Counted from the first letter of the stretch, positions 45,499-56,147 are shown. The stretch: DNA of 64,000 nt from Candidatus Bealeia paramacronuclearis (GCF_035607555.1 NZ_JAVHWZ010000002.1:496001-560000), one strand, 5' to 3'. The notes: generated by a model from the sequence alone, not told the origin. Numbers and translations: made by a program.

Positions 45499-45565
45499 AG
45501 CTGTAGTCACTAAAAAATATAACCCTTCAAAAAAAGAGGGGGGATTAAAAACAGGGAGTACACTA

Positions 45566-45793
45566 ATGGAGTCAACGACAATCACGCTTGACCCGTGGGA
45601 TGCGGCTATAATTTTAAAAAAAGATGGCACTTACGAGACCTCGTTTCCCCATGTCACGGAATCGCAACTGCCCGAAAATGTAATCATCGGGGCAGCCCTC
45701 GCTTTTGCCCTTCAAAATAAACAACTGTGCGAGGCCATTCGTGAAAATTTCGAAAAGCAGTGTTTGAGCAAATTTGTGAAAAAGCGCGCTTAA
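45566..45793 (+). CDS. Small conserved-looking protein of unknown function
   Basis: 75 residues from ATG 45566, with GGGAG upstream. It is a compact acidic/hydrophobic protein (TLDPWDAAIILKKDGTYET, then PENVIIGAALAFALQN) with no signal peptide or membrane segment. It follows thyX by 67 bp on the same strand and may be cotranscribed. Composition and ribosome site support coding; function unknown. Its stop overlaps the convergent gene by 4 bp. Confidence 0.6.
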   Translation: MESTTITLDPWDAAIILKKDGTYETSFPHVTESQLPENVIIGAALAFALQNKQLCEAIRENFEKQCLSKFVKKRA

Positions 45794-46314
45794 CGGCTAA
45801 AATTAAAAAACTTTGCCAATTGAACCAACCCCACCCGTAAATCTGAAAGATTTGCAAGTGTGAGTCCTGGGGCACCTACAGCCCGAGGATCACCGTCAAA
45901 AAAGACAACATGTGTCACAAGAACCAGTGGGCGCACACCAACATCTTTCAGAACTTGCGTGGCCTCTTTCCATTTTTTTGCCACTTTGACATCTTGTGGA
46001 AAATCCCGATTATCCTCAAATGCGACCGCGCCTTGAGTTGTCCCCTCCCCCAACCCAGCCAAAAGACTGCGCCTTAAGCTTAATCCCAATCTCAATTGCG
46101 GGATATAGCGATATCCCAACTCATAGTAGTGAAAGCCGGCTTTATAAAGTTCTTCAGAAATAAGCCCCCGTGCGTAGAAAATCCCTAAAAGTGATTCACT
46201 TAAATTGGCATCTTGATTGGAAACGGCCTGGCGCTTTTGGCGCAATTCGGGCGTTCCAAGATCACACAAAATTCTATAAGGATGACGTCCCCGACTGCGT
46301 TTTTTAAAAACCAT
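45790..46314 (-). CDS. Protein of unknown function
   Basis: 174 residues from ATG 46314, chosen for GGGAGA 8 nt upstream. The frame upstream to 46407 looks non-coding. The N-terminal half has GTPELRQKRQAVSNQDANLS and LLGIFYARGLISEELYKAG, a layout I recall from small uncharacterised alphaproteobacterial proteins. The C-terminal half reads VLVTHVVFFDGDPRAVGAPG. No signal peptide and no recognised domain. Confidence 0.6.
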   Translation of the reverse strand: MVFKKRSRGRHPYRILCDLGTPELRQKRQAVSNQDANLSESLLGIFYARGLISEELYKAGFHYYELGYRYIPQLRLGLSLRRSLLAGLGEGTTQGAVAFEDNRDFPQDVKVAKKWKEATQVLKDVGVRPLVLVTHVVFFDGDPRAVGAPGLTLANLSDLRVGLVQLAKFFNFSR

Positions 46315-46586
46315 ATTTATTTCTCCCATTTTATATTTAGAAGAAACTAGACAATGACTTTCAAAAAATCCAGCTTTTGAATTGCCCATAGATAAAAAAT
46401 CCAACAAAACAAATAGGTTTAGGCACCCTGCACTTTGAAGGGGGCTGTCATGAGAAGATTAGATCTTTCAATGAAGGCATAAGATGGGTAAAACTTCAGC
46501 ACCTCTTCATTTTCAAAAATATTAACTTAATTTTTAGAAAATTACGGTAAATTTAATTATTAGATGTGACAGTAAGGATGATTAAA

Positions 46587-46997
46587 ATGAAAGAAAAAAA
46601 CAGCGAAAAAATTCCAGAAGTCCGCCCCCCTGCGGAAAAGCTTTCCATTCGGGTGATTGCGATGCCGGGTGACACCAATCCCAATGGCGATATGTTTGGA
46701 GGATGGCTCCTCTCTCTCATGGATATGGCGGCAGGAAACGTAGCTGTTGAACGTGCGCATGGTCGCGTTGTGACGGTGGCCATTGACGCTATTGCCTTTC
46801 TAAGGCCCGTTCTTGTGGGCGATGAGGTCAGCTGTTATGCTGAAATTCTTGAGGTCGGCACATCCTCGATGAAAATTGATGTTCAAGCTTGGGCCCGCAG
46901 ACGGGAATCTGGCGACCCTCATAAAGTTACCGAAGGTGTTTTTACGTTTGTAGCTATCGGCCCTGACAGACGCCCTCGCCCCATTCCCAAGATGTAA
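46587..46997 (+). CDS. Acyl-CoA thioesterase, YciA-like hotdog protein
   Basis: About 136 residues from ATG 46587, 9 nt after AAGG; ATG 46578 and GTG 46566 are alternatives. The hotdog fold has the active-site region MPGDTNPNGDMFGGWLLSLM with the catalytic Asp in the helix (MDMAAGNVAVERA), then TVAIDAIAFLRPVLVGDEV. It hydrolyses acyl-CoA esters, releasing CoA and fatty acid. It lies alone. Confidence 0.92.
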   Translation: MKEKNSEKIPEVRPPAEKLSIRVIAMPGDTNPNGDMFGGWLLSLMDMAAGNVAVERAHGRVVTVAIDAIAFLRPVLVGDEVSCYAEILEVGTSSMKIDVQAWARRRESGDPHKVTEGVFTFVAIGPDRRPRPIPKM

Positions 46998-46999
46998 TA

Positions 47000-47601
47000 T
47001 TATTGGAGAAAGACTTTGGTGATAATCCCCATGTAATCGCTGGGTGCTGCGTGCAATTTCACATCTTCAATACGATAGTGAGACGTTAAAAAAAGTCCAT
47101 CCACAAATAATTGCAAATCTCCTGCCCTATGGAGCATTTTATCAATGCTTGTCGTAGCTTGTGCGGGAATATTGTCCTTATAAAAAGATGCAATTTTATC
47201 AAAAACAACACGATCTCTGGAGGCATTAAAATCCCCACATAAAATAAAATCGGGGAATTGTGAAAGCAATTGAATCAGCTGCATTAAGGATCTCGTGCTG
47301 AAAATCACTTGCTTGTCCATTACACACTGGGACTAAACATCTAATAAGTCTGTAGATTTGATTTCTTTTTGTGACCTGTGTAATAAGCACTTTCAACGTG
47401 AACAACGGAAGGGGAAAATGTGGCCAGCCCAAATGGCGTCTTTTCTTCTCGATCGTTGAGAATTTTCATCGCCACGGAAGAGCTTTTCATATTCAGTTCA
47501 TTTTCAATTTGAGAAATATCTTTGAAAAGAACTTCTTGAAGCCTGACAACATCAAGCTTTTGAGATTTGAGAAAAGGCATCACAATTTCTAAATGATTAT
47601 C
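47000..47601 (-). pseudogene. Endonuclease/exonuclease/phosphatase-family gene, decayed
   Basis: Two fragments in different frames. 47341-47601 has a VMPFLKSQKLDVVRLQEVLF start, the EEP glutamate motif (LQEV). 47000-47320 has FPDFILCGDFNASRD (catalytic Asp/Asn motif) and ends with APSDYMGI, where a catalytic His (SDH) would be expected. Frame changes and stops near 47320-47345 separate them, and the expected N-terminal strand is missing. The remnant starts right after the stop of the gene at 47602. Confidence 0.7.
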
Positions 47602-48072
47602 CTACTTCGGTTTTGAAATAAGGTGGAGGCGCGGCAGACCGTTATTCTCCTGATTGTTTTTGTAATAATCATTCACCATTTGAATTTCAGGATCTGTAAG
47701 GGCTTTTTCGTCTAATCTGAGTGGTCGGACTTCCAATGTTTCAATTTCATGACTGATCCTTTGAACATGTTCGATCTGCTCTTTAGGAATAGTCACCACT
47801 TGCTCAGGAAGAACGGGAGTATCTGGAATCACGATATTGCTATCGATCGCCTGAATTGTCTCTTTGGTTTTGGAGGCCTCTTTAAAGCGCCGTCCGCGAT
47901 TCTTCTCAGTCCCTGATCCGCCCGATTGTTTTTTGATTTCTTTAGCTCCCCTTTTACGAAAGAGTTTTCCTCTTTGAATTTTGACGTCATCAGAGTTCGA
48001 TACTCTGGCCTGAAGACTTTCGGGCGAAAAACTCAGAAGCAAACACGAAAACGCAGCAGAAATGAGCATCAT
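47602..48072 (-). CDS. Exported protein of unknown function
   Basis: About 156 residues from ATG 48072, where AGGGA lies 8 nt upstream and the signal peptide begins (MMLISAAFSCLLLSFSPESL, cut near QA). The frame is open to a TTG at 48162. The mature part is basic (residues ~25-70, KRGAKEIKKQSGGSG) then acidic/proline-rich (DTPVLPEQVVTIPKEQIE). Divergent from mreB with about 170 bp between the starts. No family recognised. Confidence 0.55.
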   Translation of the reverse strand: MMLISAAFSCLLLSFSPESLQARVSNSDDVKIQRGKLFRKRGAKEIKKQSGGSGTEKNRGRRFKEASKTKETIQAIDSNIVIPDTPVLPEQVVTIPKEQIEHVQRISHEIETLEVRPLRLDEKALTDPEIQMVNDYYKNNQENNGLPRLHLISKPK

Positions 48073-48211
48073 TAAATAGATCCCTGATTTTTTTATCTCT
48101 GATCCGATCATATCGCCGAGAGCAAAATTATTCAACTCAGTTGATCGTCTGACGTCTATCAACCTCCCTCTTGCATCTTGTGAGCAGCAGGTGTAGTTAA
48201 TAGAAAGTTAA

Positions 48212-49282
<1,071 letters not shown>

Positions 49283-49300
49283 AGATATGGGGGCAGTCCC

Positions 49301-50197
49301 GTGGGGCTATTTTCACGCCGACAAAAAATAGGCCCGCTTCCTCCAAAAGCCAATCCTTATCCGTCCCGTTTGAGGAAGCTCAAAAAACCCTCTGCCTTGG
49401 TGATTGCCGGTTTTTTTGTAGCGGTGTTTTATAGTCTTTCATGGATTAATCCACCCCTACATCAAAAAATTGAAAAATATCTGATTGAAGCTGCCTATAG
49501 TCTCAGCAGTACAGTGACCCACCCTTTTTATTTGGCCAAAGCATTTTATGAAGATTCTGGTCAGCTCCTTGAATTGTCTCATGTAAACCAAGCTCTTAAA
49601 CATGAGAATGAGGAGTTGAAACTAGAACTTTTGAATCACGCCCAAACGCTTATTGAAAATCAAGACTTGAAGCGTCAAGTCCATTTTTTGACTGAAGATC
49701 ATCACAATCTGATGACTGTTCCCATTCTTTCAACTCCTTATGATGGTCTCCATTACTCATGCATTATTGCAGGTGGCGAAACTTCTGGAATTCGGATCAA
49801 CCAAGTGGTCTTGAGCCCCGAAGGCATTGTGGGACGTGTAAATCATACAACTCCTCATGCAGCTCGTGTACTTTTGATGACTGATCACACTTCAAAAACG
49901 CCGATTTTTCTGCCGCGACTGAATTTGAACGCCATTGCTGTAGGCGATGGATCTCCCTACCCCCGTGTGACTTATCTTGAGAATATTCAGGACGTTCAAG
50001 ATGGCGATGAAGTTTTCACCTCAGGATTTGGAGGAATTTATCCGCGGGGGCTTTATGTGGGACGATTACAGAAAATTAACTCCGTAGAAGTAAGGCTCAT
50101 GCCGGCAACGGATGTAAAAAAGATGACTCATTTGCAAGTGATTAAAAGTGAGGAGGATCTTACCTCTGAAGTCGAAATTTTGGAGGATGCTGAATGA
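49301..50197 (+). CDS. mreC: Rod-shape-determining protein MreC
   Basis: 298 residues. A short cytoplasmic tail, one membrane helix (about 31-47), a coiled coil (about 85-130) and two periplasmic beta domains with GIRINQVVLSPEGIVGRVNH and GDEVFTSGFGGIYPRGLYVG. It links MreB to PBP2. The start is GTG at 49301, 9 nt after a G-run. The stop overlaps mreD as ATGA. Confidence 0.95.
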   Translation: MGLFSRRQKIGPLPPKANPYPSRLRKLKKPSALVIAGFFVAVFYSLSWINPPLHQKIEKYLIEAAYSLSSTVTHPFYLAKAFYEDSGQLLELSHVNQALKHENEELKLELLNHAQTLIENQDLKRQVHFLTEDHHNLMTVPILSTPYDGLHYSCIIAGGETSGIRINQVVLSPEGIVGRVNHTTPHAARVLLMTDHTSKTPIFLPRLNLNAIAVGDGSPYPRVTYLENIQDVQDGDEVFTSGFGGIYPRGLYVGRLQKINSVEVRLMPATDVKKMTHLQVIKSEEDLTSEVEILEDAE

Positions 50198-50706
50198 ACA
50201 CATCCTTTCTCCAAGATGGAAAATTGTTGGTACCTCTGAAAGCTGTGCCGCTTCTTTTTCTTTTGATTTTGAACATTATGACTATCGATTTTTCACCGCC
50301 TTTTTTATCGTTGTTTCCGGCGTTGGGATTTGCATTTTTATTTCATTGGCTGATTTACCGTCCCAACATTTTGCCGCCTTTAGGCCTGATGGCAATTGCC
50401 ATTTTGAATGAACTCACATTAAAAGATCATTTTTCAGTCATTCTTCCTGCTCTTTATCTTTTATCATTTACCTTCATTTTAAAGTATCGTCATCGCTTGT
50501 ACGGGCAACGTTTTTATAAAATTTGGGTGACGTATTGTGCCTATTCCTTTGCATGCTTGATGCTTTATGGAATGGCAAAAGTTGTGTTTGCAGGAGAATT
50601 CTATCCACCCTCAAATCTTCTTGTCAGTTGGATCCTTGTGGTGCTTTTGTATCCACTTCTGACGCTCCTTTTGGCACCACTTCAAAGACTGATACCGTTT
50701 CAATAA
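50194..50706 (+). CDS. mreD: Rod-shape-determining protein MreD
   Basis: 170 residues with about five membrane helices, matching MreD in size and hydrophobicity (PPLGLMAIAILNELTLKDHF). It overlaps mreC by 4 bp and mrdA by one base (TAATG). MreD is weakly conserved in sequence; the call rests largely on gene order. Confidence 0.9.
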   Translation: MNTSFLQDGKLLVPLKAVPLLFLLILNIMTIDFSPPFLSLFPALGFAFLFHWLIYRPNILPPLGLMAIAILNELTLKDHFSVILPALYLLSFTFILKYRHRLYGQRFYKIWVTYCAYSFACLMLYGMAKVVFAGEFYPPSNLLVSWILVVLLYPLLTLLLAPLQRLIPFQ

Positions 50707-52496
50707 TGGACAAACTCTACTCCCAATTTTTAAGGCGACTATTGTTTTTGGGAGCGCTTCAGATTGTTCTCTTGCTTGTTTTGATTTCACGCATGGCCTA
50801 TCTCCAAGTGGTTCAAGAAGAACATTACAAAGTGCTTTCTGAAGGGAATCGTACGGCCGTTGAACCAAGCCTTCCACCCCGAGGGCGTATTACAGATCGC
50901 AATGGAGTGGAATTGGCCACCAACAGAACTTCTTTCCGAGCCACTTTTCACAAAGATGGAAAGACAAAGCTGAAAGACATTTTGCCAGAACTCGAGCACG
51001 TCATTACTTTTTCAGAGGAAGAAAAAACGGAACTTCTTGAAAAAGATCAAAGGACACGAGGAATCCAGCCACTCCTTATCAAAGACTCTCTCTCGTGGGA
51101 AGAAGTTTCTGCCCTTGAGCTGCACAGCCAAAAACTTCCGCGTATTACCGTCGAACTTGCACTTCAGCGTTTTTATCCAGAAAAAGAGATCAGCGCTCAT
51201 GTTTTGGGATATGTGGCAGCGCCCTCTCAACGGGAAGTTGGGGCTGATGAATCCTTGGCAATTCCGGGGCTCATGTATGGAAAAGTCGGCATTGAGAAAA
51301 TGTGGGATGATCATCTGCGCGGGGAGATGGGATATAAATATCTAGAAGTGAATGCCCGTAGGCAAGTCGTGCGCGAACTTGAGCATTCCCCTGGAATCCC
51401 TGGTGAAAATATGAGTCTGGCTTTAGATCAACGATTGCAAAATTTTGCCCAAAAGCGCTTGCAAGAATTTGAAAGTGCCTCTTTGGTGGTTGTGAATATT
51501 GAAACGGGAGAGATTTTGGCACTGGTTTCAAATCCCAGTTATGATCCTAATCTTTTCCCCGATGGCATCAGTCATCTCAATTGGCGGAATTTGATGGACA
51601 ACCCCTACGTCCCCCTCACCAACAAGGCCGTCTCAGGAACATATCCTCCAGGATCGCCCATGAAAACTCTTGTGATTTTAGCGGGCCTTGAAAGTGGCGT
51701 GATCACCAAAGACACTACGTTTTTTTGCCCCGGATATCATTATGTAGGCAATCACAAATTCCACTGCTGGAAAAAGGGTGGCCACGGCACAATTAATGCG
51801 GTGGGATCAATTCGTGAATCTTGCGACGTCTTTTTATATGAAACCGCAAAGCGTTTAGGCATTGATCGCATCAGCCAGATTTATAAGCAGTTTGGCTTTG
51901 GTGAAAAAGTCCTAGGAAATTTCCCCCATGAAAAACCAGGACTGATTCCCGACAAAGATTGGAAAAAGGAGAGCAAAGGCGAAAATTGGACCGTGAGCGA
52001 CACGATTATGACAAGTATTGGCCAAGGTTTTGTTTTAACAACCCCCATTCAATTGGCCCAAATGATGGCACGATTGGCTTCACACGGAAAAGAGATAGAT
52101 CTTTCCTTAGTCAAGGGAAATCCTCAAAATGGATTTCAGGAGATGGGACTTAACCCCAAAAACGTGGATATTATTTTAGAAGCTATGACAGAAGTCACGA
52201 ACGATCCACGCGGCACGGCTTATGCCTACCGGATTTTGGAGGCCTCTTATGCAATGGGGGGAAAAACAGGAACCAGTCAAGTCCGCAGAATTACTGATCA
52301 ACAGCGTTTGTCGGGACAAACCAAAACTCATCATTTGCCTTGGAAATATCGAGAGCATGGAACTTTCGTCGGATTTGCACCCTCGGATCATCCGAAATAT
52401 GCCGTGGCTGTTGTGATCGAGCATTCCGCAGGAGCCGCACCTGCTGCTCAAGTAGCCCGTGATATTCTGCAATTTGCTCAGAAGGAAAAGATTTAG
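50706..52496 (+). CDS. mrdA: Penicillin-binding protein 2 (elongation transpeptidase)
   Basis: 596 residues from ATG 50706; the frame is open further upstream inside mreD, but this start overlaps the mreD stop and begins MDKLYSQFLRRLL. A membrane anchor (about 10-30) is followed by the PBP dimerisation domain (LPPRGRITDRNGVELATN) and transpeptidase. The nucleophile is Ser317 in PPGSPMK, with SCD in RESCDVFLY and KTGT in GGKTGTSQ near 530. It cross-links peptidoglycan during elongation with RodA. Confidence 0.96.
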   Translation: MDKLYSQFLRRLLFLGALQIVLLLVLISRMAYLQVVQEEHYKVLSEGNRTAVEPSLPPRGRITDRNGVELATNRTSFRATFHKDGKTKLKDILPELEHVITFSEEEKTELLEKDQRTRGIQPLLIKDSLSWEEVSALELHSQKLPRITVELALQRFYPEKEISAHVLGYVAAPSQREVGADESLAIPGLMYGKVGIEKMWDDHLRGEMGYKYLEVNARRQVVRELEHSPGIPGENMSLALDQRLQNFAQKRLQEFESASLVVVNIETGEILALVSNPSYDPNLFPDGISHLNWRNLMDNPYVPLTNKAVSGTYPPGSPMKTLVILAGLESGVITKDTTFFCPGYHYVGNHKFHCWKKGGHGTINAVGSIRESCDVFLYETAKRLGIDRISQIYKQFGFGEKVLGNFPHEKPGLIPDKDWKKESKGENWTVSDTIMTSIGQGFVLTTPIQLAQMMARLASHGKEIDLSLVKGNPQNGFQEMGLNPKNVDIILEAMTEVTNDPRGTAYAYRILEASYAMGGKTGTSQVRRITDQQRLSGQTKTHHLPWKYREHGTFVGFAPSDHPKYAVAVVIEHSAGAAPAAQVARDILQFAQKEKI

Positions 52497-53627
52497 ATGA
52501 AAATCACATTTGCTTCACTCGGTGCTATTTTGAGATTCCCACCTTGGGGAATGATTCTTCTCATTACGCTCATTTCAAGCATTGGTTTTTTGACCCTTTA
52601 TTCAGCGGCAGGCGGAGATCTCTATCCTTGGGCGGCCAAGCAAATGATTCGTTATAGTGCGGGTTTTGTGATTATGGTTGGACTTGTTTATGTGCCTCCT
52701 CGATTTTGGCTCGATAATGCGTATTTATTTTATGGAATTTCATTTGTGCTTTTGTGTGTGGTTGAGGTCATTGGATTTATTGGCATGGGAGCACAAAGAT
52801 GGATTGATCTTTATGTTTTCCAACTTCAACCTTCCGAATTGATGAAATTAGCATTGATTTTAACATTGGCCCGCTATTTTCATATGTCAGAGCCAGAAGA
52901 TATTCTTAAAATCCGCAACTTGATTACACCCTTAACGATGGTAATGGCGCCTGTTTTGCTTGTGATGAAACAGCCCGACCTGGGAACCGCCATCATTCTT
53001 TTAATTTCAGCTGGCGTCATCTTTTTCTTAAGCGGGGTTAGAATTTGGAAGTTCTTAATCGTTTTGGCTTTGATCAGTGCAAGCGTGCCCATTCTTTGGA
53101 GTTTTCTGCATGATTACCAAAAAAATCGTGTTCTCATTTTTTTAGATCCTGAACGTGACATGCTTGGAAAAGGATATCATATTGCCCAATCAAAAATTGC
53201 ATTGGGTTCAGGAGGACTCTGGGGCAAAGGATTTATGCAAGGTACCCAGTCCTACCTCAACTTTTTGCCTGAAAAACAAACAGATTCCATCTTCAGCATG
53301 ATCAGTGAGGAATTTGGTTTTATGGGGGGATTGGGCCTTTTATCCCTTTATGGACTCGTCCTTTTATATGGCCTGAAAGTCACCCTTGAGCAAACGACAG
53401 CTTTTGGACGTCTTGTGGCCCAAGGCTTGACCATGGTGTTCTTCTTTTATCTCTTTATCAATATCGCCATGGTTATGGGACTTTTACCTGTTGTGGGTAT
53501 ACCTCTCCCTCTCATTTCTTATGGGGGAACGGCAATGCTCACACTTCTCATCAGCTTTGGCATTCTCTTTTCTCTCGATCGTCATGCCCAACAAAAACTT
53601 CCCAAACAAGCGATGGGTTATTTTTGA
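52497..53627 (+). CDS. rodA: Rod shape-determining protein RodA
   Basis: 376 residues with about ten membrane helices. SEDS-family motifs include GAQRWIDLYVFQLQPSELMK, KQPDLGTAIILL and GVPLPLISYGGT-like GIPLPLISYGGTAML near the C-terminus. It polymerises glycan strands as partner of PBP2. Its ATG directly follows the mrdA stop. The 3' end overlaps the convergent small gene by 10 bp. Confidence 0.96.
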   Translation: MKITFASLGAILRFPPWGMILLITLISSIGFLTLYSAAGGDLYPWAAKQMIRYSAGFVIMVGLVYVPPRFWLDNAYLFYGISFVLLCVVEVIGFIGMGAQRWIDLYVFQLQPSELMKLALILTLARYFHMSEPEDILKIRNLITPLTMVMAPVLLVMKQPDLGTAIILLISAGVIFFLSGVRIWKFLIVLALISASVPILWSFLHDYQKNRVLIFLDPERDMLGKGYHIAQSKIALGSGGLWGKGFMQGTQSYLNFLPEKQTDSIFSMISEEFGFMGGLGLLSLYGLVLLYGLKVTLEQTTAFGRLVAQGLTMVFFFYLFINIAMVMGLLPVVGIPLPLISYGGTAMLTLLISFGILFSLDRHAQQKLPKQAMGYF

Positions 53628-53893
53628 AAGAAATTCACGCTGGGTTTATCTCCCATTTGAAGGACTTTCTCTTTATTAAGACCGGAATAGGTCACAGATC
53701 CGCCATTGTGCCTTACGATAACAGTATAACCTTCATCCTTGTAATCGTCGTCAGGCGTTTTTTGTTTGGCAGAAAGCCGTGTTGACATATCATCTTTATC
53801 TGGAACTTTGCGAGAGGCTAGCGGTGAGTACGTTGCATCTAAGCCCCCACAAATAAAAGAAGAAATGAATAAAATGGATTTTATGTTTGTCAT
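53618..53893 (-). CDS. Small exported protein of unknown function
   Basis: 91 residues from ATG 53893, preceded by GGGAGGATATC; the frame is open to 53914. The signal peptide is MTNIKSILFISSFICGGLDA. The mature part is charged (KVPDKDDMSTRLSAKQKTPD) with a possible beta strand YTVIVRHNGGSVTYSG. No family recognised. Its 3' end overlaps rodA. Confidence 0.6.
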   Translation of the reverse strand: MTNIKSILFISSFICGGLDATYSPLASRKVPDKDDMSTRLSAKQKTPDDDYKDEGYTVIVRHNGGSVTYSGLNKEKVLQMGDKPSVNFFQK

Positions 53894-54043
53894 GATATCC
53901 TCCCTTTTAATCAAAATTTACGTGAGAAAAGTTAACAAAGTGTAAATTTAAAAGTTGTTATTTCCAGACATGGAAAAATGTGTAAGTCACGTCCAGACTG
54001 TGATAAATGTGTTTTATAATATCCCTTTTAACTGAATAGACTC

Positions 54044-54913
54044 ATGACTTTCGCCGCACCTCTGACTTTTACCAAAATGGAAGCCTTAGGGAATGACTTT
54101 GTAATTTTGGACGAGCGTAAGGTTCAGCATAGCGATAGGAAGATTTCTCTCACTACAGCCTTCATCCAAAAAATAGCGAATCGCCATCGGGGAATTGGAT
54201 GTGATCAGATTTTAATTTTGGAAGACTCTTTAAAAGCCGATGTCAAAATTTTCATCTTTAATGCGGATGGAAGTCGTGCCGAGATGTGTGGTAATGGCAT
54301 GCGTGCTGTGGCGCTTTATTTGGATAATTATATAAATTGTCATCCTGAACTTGTTTCAAGATCTCAAAAAAAGATGCTGAAAGAAGTGCAGGGCAACACA
54401 ACCCTTAAACTTGAAACCGATGTTGGAATCTTGAAGGCGCAAGTTATCTCACCATCTCAGATCAAGGTCTCCATGGGGGAAGTAAGGATGGTGAAATCTA
54501 TTCAGCATGACGGTAAGGAAGGTCTCCATATCAACATGGGTAACCCACATACGGTCTTTTTTGGTGAAACTGTGGATGACATCGATCTTAAAGAGTGGGG
54601 GCCTCGCATTGAAAACGATCCCCAGTTTCCACAAAAAACTAATGTGGAATTTGCAGAAATCATAATGCCCTATCAAATCAAAACACGCATTTGGGAGCGC
54701 GGTGCAGGTGAAACATTGGCTTGTGGATCAGGAGCTTGCGCTGTTGTTCTTGCATATTGGCATCACTTTGGCGTAGAGTCTGACCGCACGGAAGTCGTAA
54801 TGCGGGGAGGGGCCCTCATGATTTTCCAAGAGGGTTCTGAGATTTATCAAGAAGGCCCCGCGCGATTTGTTTTTGAAGGTATTTTAAACCCTGAGTTTTT
54901 TCATGACGAATGA
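54044..54913 (+). CDS. dapF: Diaminopimelate epimerase with an in-frame palindromic-repeat insertion
   Basis: 289 residues. The catalytic cysteines are in EMCGNGMRAVALYL and ETLACGSGACAVV; the start KMEALGNDFVILDE is typical. It converts LL- to meso-diaminopimelate for lysine and peptidoglycan. After YLDNY an extra segment INCHPELVSRSQKKMLKEVQ (encoded by a palindromic repeat at 54339-54394) separates the conserved cysteine helix from LKLETDVGILKA. The reading frame is kept. The insertion sits where homologues have a short loop, so activity may be retained. The 3' end overlaps mtaB by 11 bp. Confidence 0.93.
   Translation: MTFAAPLTFTKMEALGNDFVILDERKVQHSDRKISLTTAFIQKIANRHRGIGCDQILILEDSLKADVKIFIFNADGSRAEMCGNGMRAVALYLDNYINCHPELVSRSQKKMLKEVQGNTTLKLETDVGILKAQVISPSQIKVSMGEVRMVKSIQHDGKEGLHINMGNPHTVFFGETVDDIDLKEWGPRIENDPQFPQKTNVEFAEIIMPYQIKTRIWERGAGETLACGSGACAVVLAYWHHFGVESDRTEVVMRGGALMIFQEGSEIYQEGPARFVFEGILNPEFFHDE
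54339..54394. repeat. Palindromic repeat inside dapF
   Basis: The left arm GTCATCCTGAACTTGTTTCA and the right arm AGATGCTGAAAGAAGTGCAG are imperfect complements. It shares its arms with the copies at 20271, 60712 and 62086. Length about 56 bp; the coding frame reads straight through. Confidence 0.8.
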
Positions 54914-56147
54914 GATTATCACCTTTGGCTGCCGCTTGAATTCTTATGAATCTGAAGTAATGCGCGAGCAAGCTCTGAAAGTCGGCCTTGAGAATGCGGT
55001 CATTATTAATACGTGTGCAGTGACAACTGAAGCCGAGCGTCAAGCACGTCAAACCATTCGTAAAATCCGCCGTGAAAATCCATCGGTCAAAATTATTGTA
55101 ACTGGATGTGCCGCCCAAATTTCCCCTGAGAAATTTGCGGAAATGCCAGAGGTTGACCGCGTTTTGGGGAATCATGAAAAAATGCATTCGCACTTTTTTA
55201 TGCCCGAGCTTGAAGAGCGCGTTCTTGTGAATGACATTATGTCGATTAAAGAAACGGCTGAGCATTTGATTTCTGGTTTTGACGGAAAAGCCCGTGCTTT
55301 TATCCAAGTTCAAAACGGATGCGATCATCGCTGTACGTTCTGCACCATTCCCTATGGTCGGGGAAATAGCCGTAGTGTGCCCTTAGGCGCGATTGTGGGT
55401 CAGGTCCAAAAACTGGTTGAAGAAGACTATCAAGAAGTCGTTTTGACGGGTGTGGATATCACCTCTTATGGACCCGATCTTCCAGGAAAGCCCACTTTAG
55501 GGCAGATGATGAAGCGCCTTTTGATGCAAGTTCCAGAGTTGCCCCGTTTGAGATTGTCCTCTTTGGATCCTGTAGAAATTGACGAAGATCTTTACCGTTT
55601 AATTTCAGAAGAACCCCGCCTGATGCCCCACCTCCACATCAGTCTTCAAGCCGGTCACAATATGATTTTAAAGCGCATGAAGCGCCGCCATCTGCGGGAA
55701 GATGCCATTGCTTTTGTAGAAAAAGTCCGCGCGCTTCGTCCCGATGTGACTTTTGGGGCGGATCTTATTGCAGGATTTCCGACAGAAACAGAAGAGATGT
55801 TTCAAGACACGCTCAGAATTGTGGATGATTGTGATTTGGCCTATCTTCACGTCTTCCCCTACTCGCCTCGTCCCGGAACGCCTGCGGCTAAAATGCCCCA
55901 AGTTCAAAAGGCAGATATTAAAGAACGCGCTCGCCGTTTGCGGGAAAAAGGTGAAGCCTCTCTCGCACGTAATCTGGAGAGGTTTTCTGGGAAAACTCTT
56001 ACCGTTTTGATGGAGTCCGAAACTCAAGGGCATAGCGAACATTTTGCGCCTGTGGAAATTTTGACGCCTCAAAAAATTGGATCTTTGGTTCACGCTGTTG
56101 TTCAGGAAGCCACGCCTACAAAACTGATTGCCGAGGTTGTTGCATGA
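54903..56147 (+). CDS. mtaB: tRNA (t6A37) methylthiotransferase MtaB
   Basis: 414 residues. The N-terminal UPF0004 domain has cysteines in TFGCRLNSYESE, INTCAVT and VTGCAAQ, binding one Fe-S cluster. The radical-SAM motif is CDHRCTFCTIPYGRG. A short C-terminal TRAM-like part follows (EILTPQKIGSLVHAVVQE). It adds methylthio to t6A37 in tRNAs. The gene lies between dapF and ftsY, overlapping both. Confidence 0.95.
   Translation: MTNEIITFGCRLNSYESEVMREQALKVGLENAVIINTCAVTTEAERQARQTIRKIRRENPSVKIIVTGCAAQISPEKFAEMPEVDRVLGNHEKMHSHFFMPELEERVLVNDIMSIKETAEHLISGFDGKARAFIQVQNGCDHRCTFCTIPYGRGNSRSVPLGAIVGQVQKLVEEDYQEVVLTGVDITSYGPDLPGKPTLGQMMKRLLMQVPELPRLRLSSLDPVEIDEDLYRLISEEPRLMPHLHISLQAGHNMILKRMKRRHLREDAIAFVEKVRALRPDVTFGADLIAGFPTETEEMFQDTLRIVDDCDLAYLHVFPYSPRPGTPAAKMPQVQKADIKERARRLREKGEASLARNLERFSGKTLTVLMESETQGHSEHFAPVEILTPQKIGSLVHAVVQEATPTKLIAEVVA

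Noticed and set aside
47226-47432. A 68-codon frame between the two nuclease fragments
   Set aside because: It does not match the family; the conserved motifs are in the other two frames.
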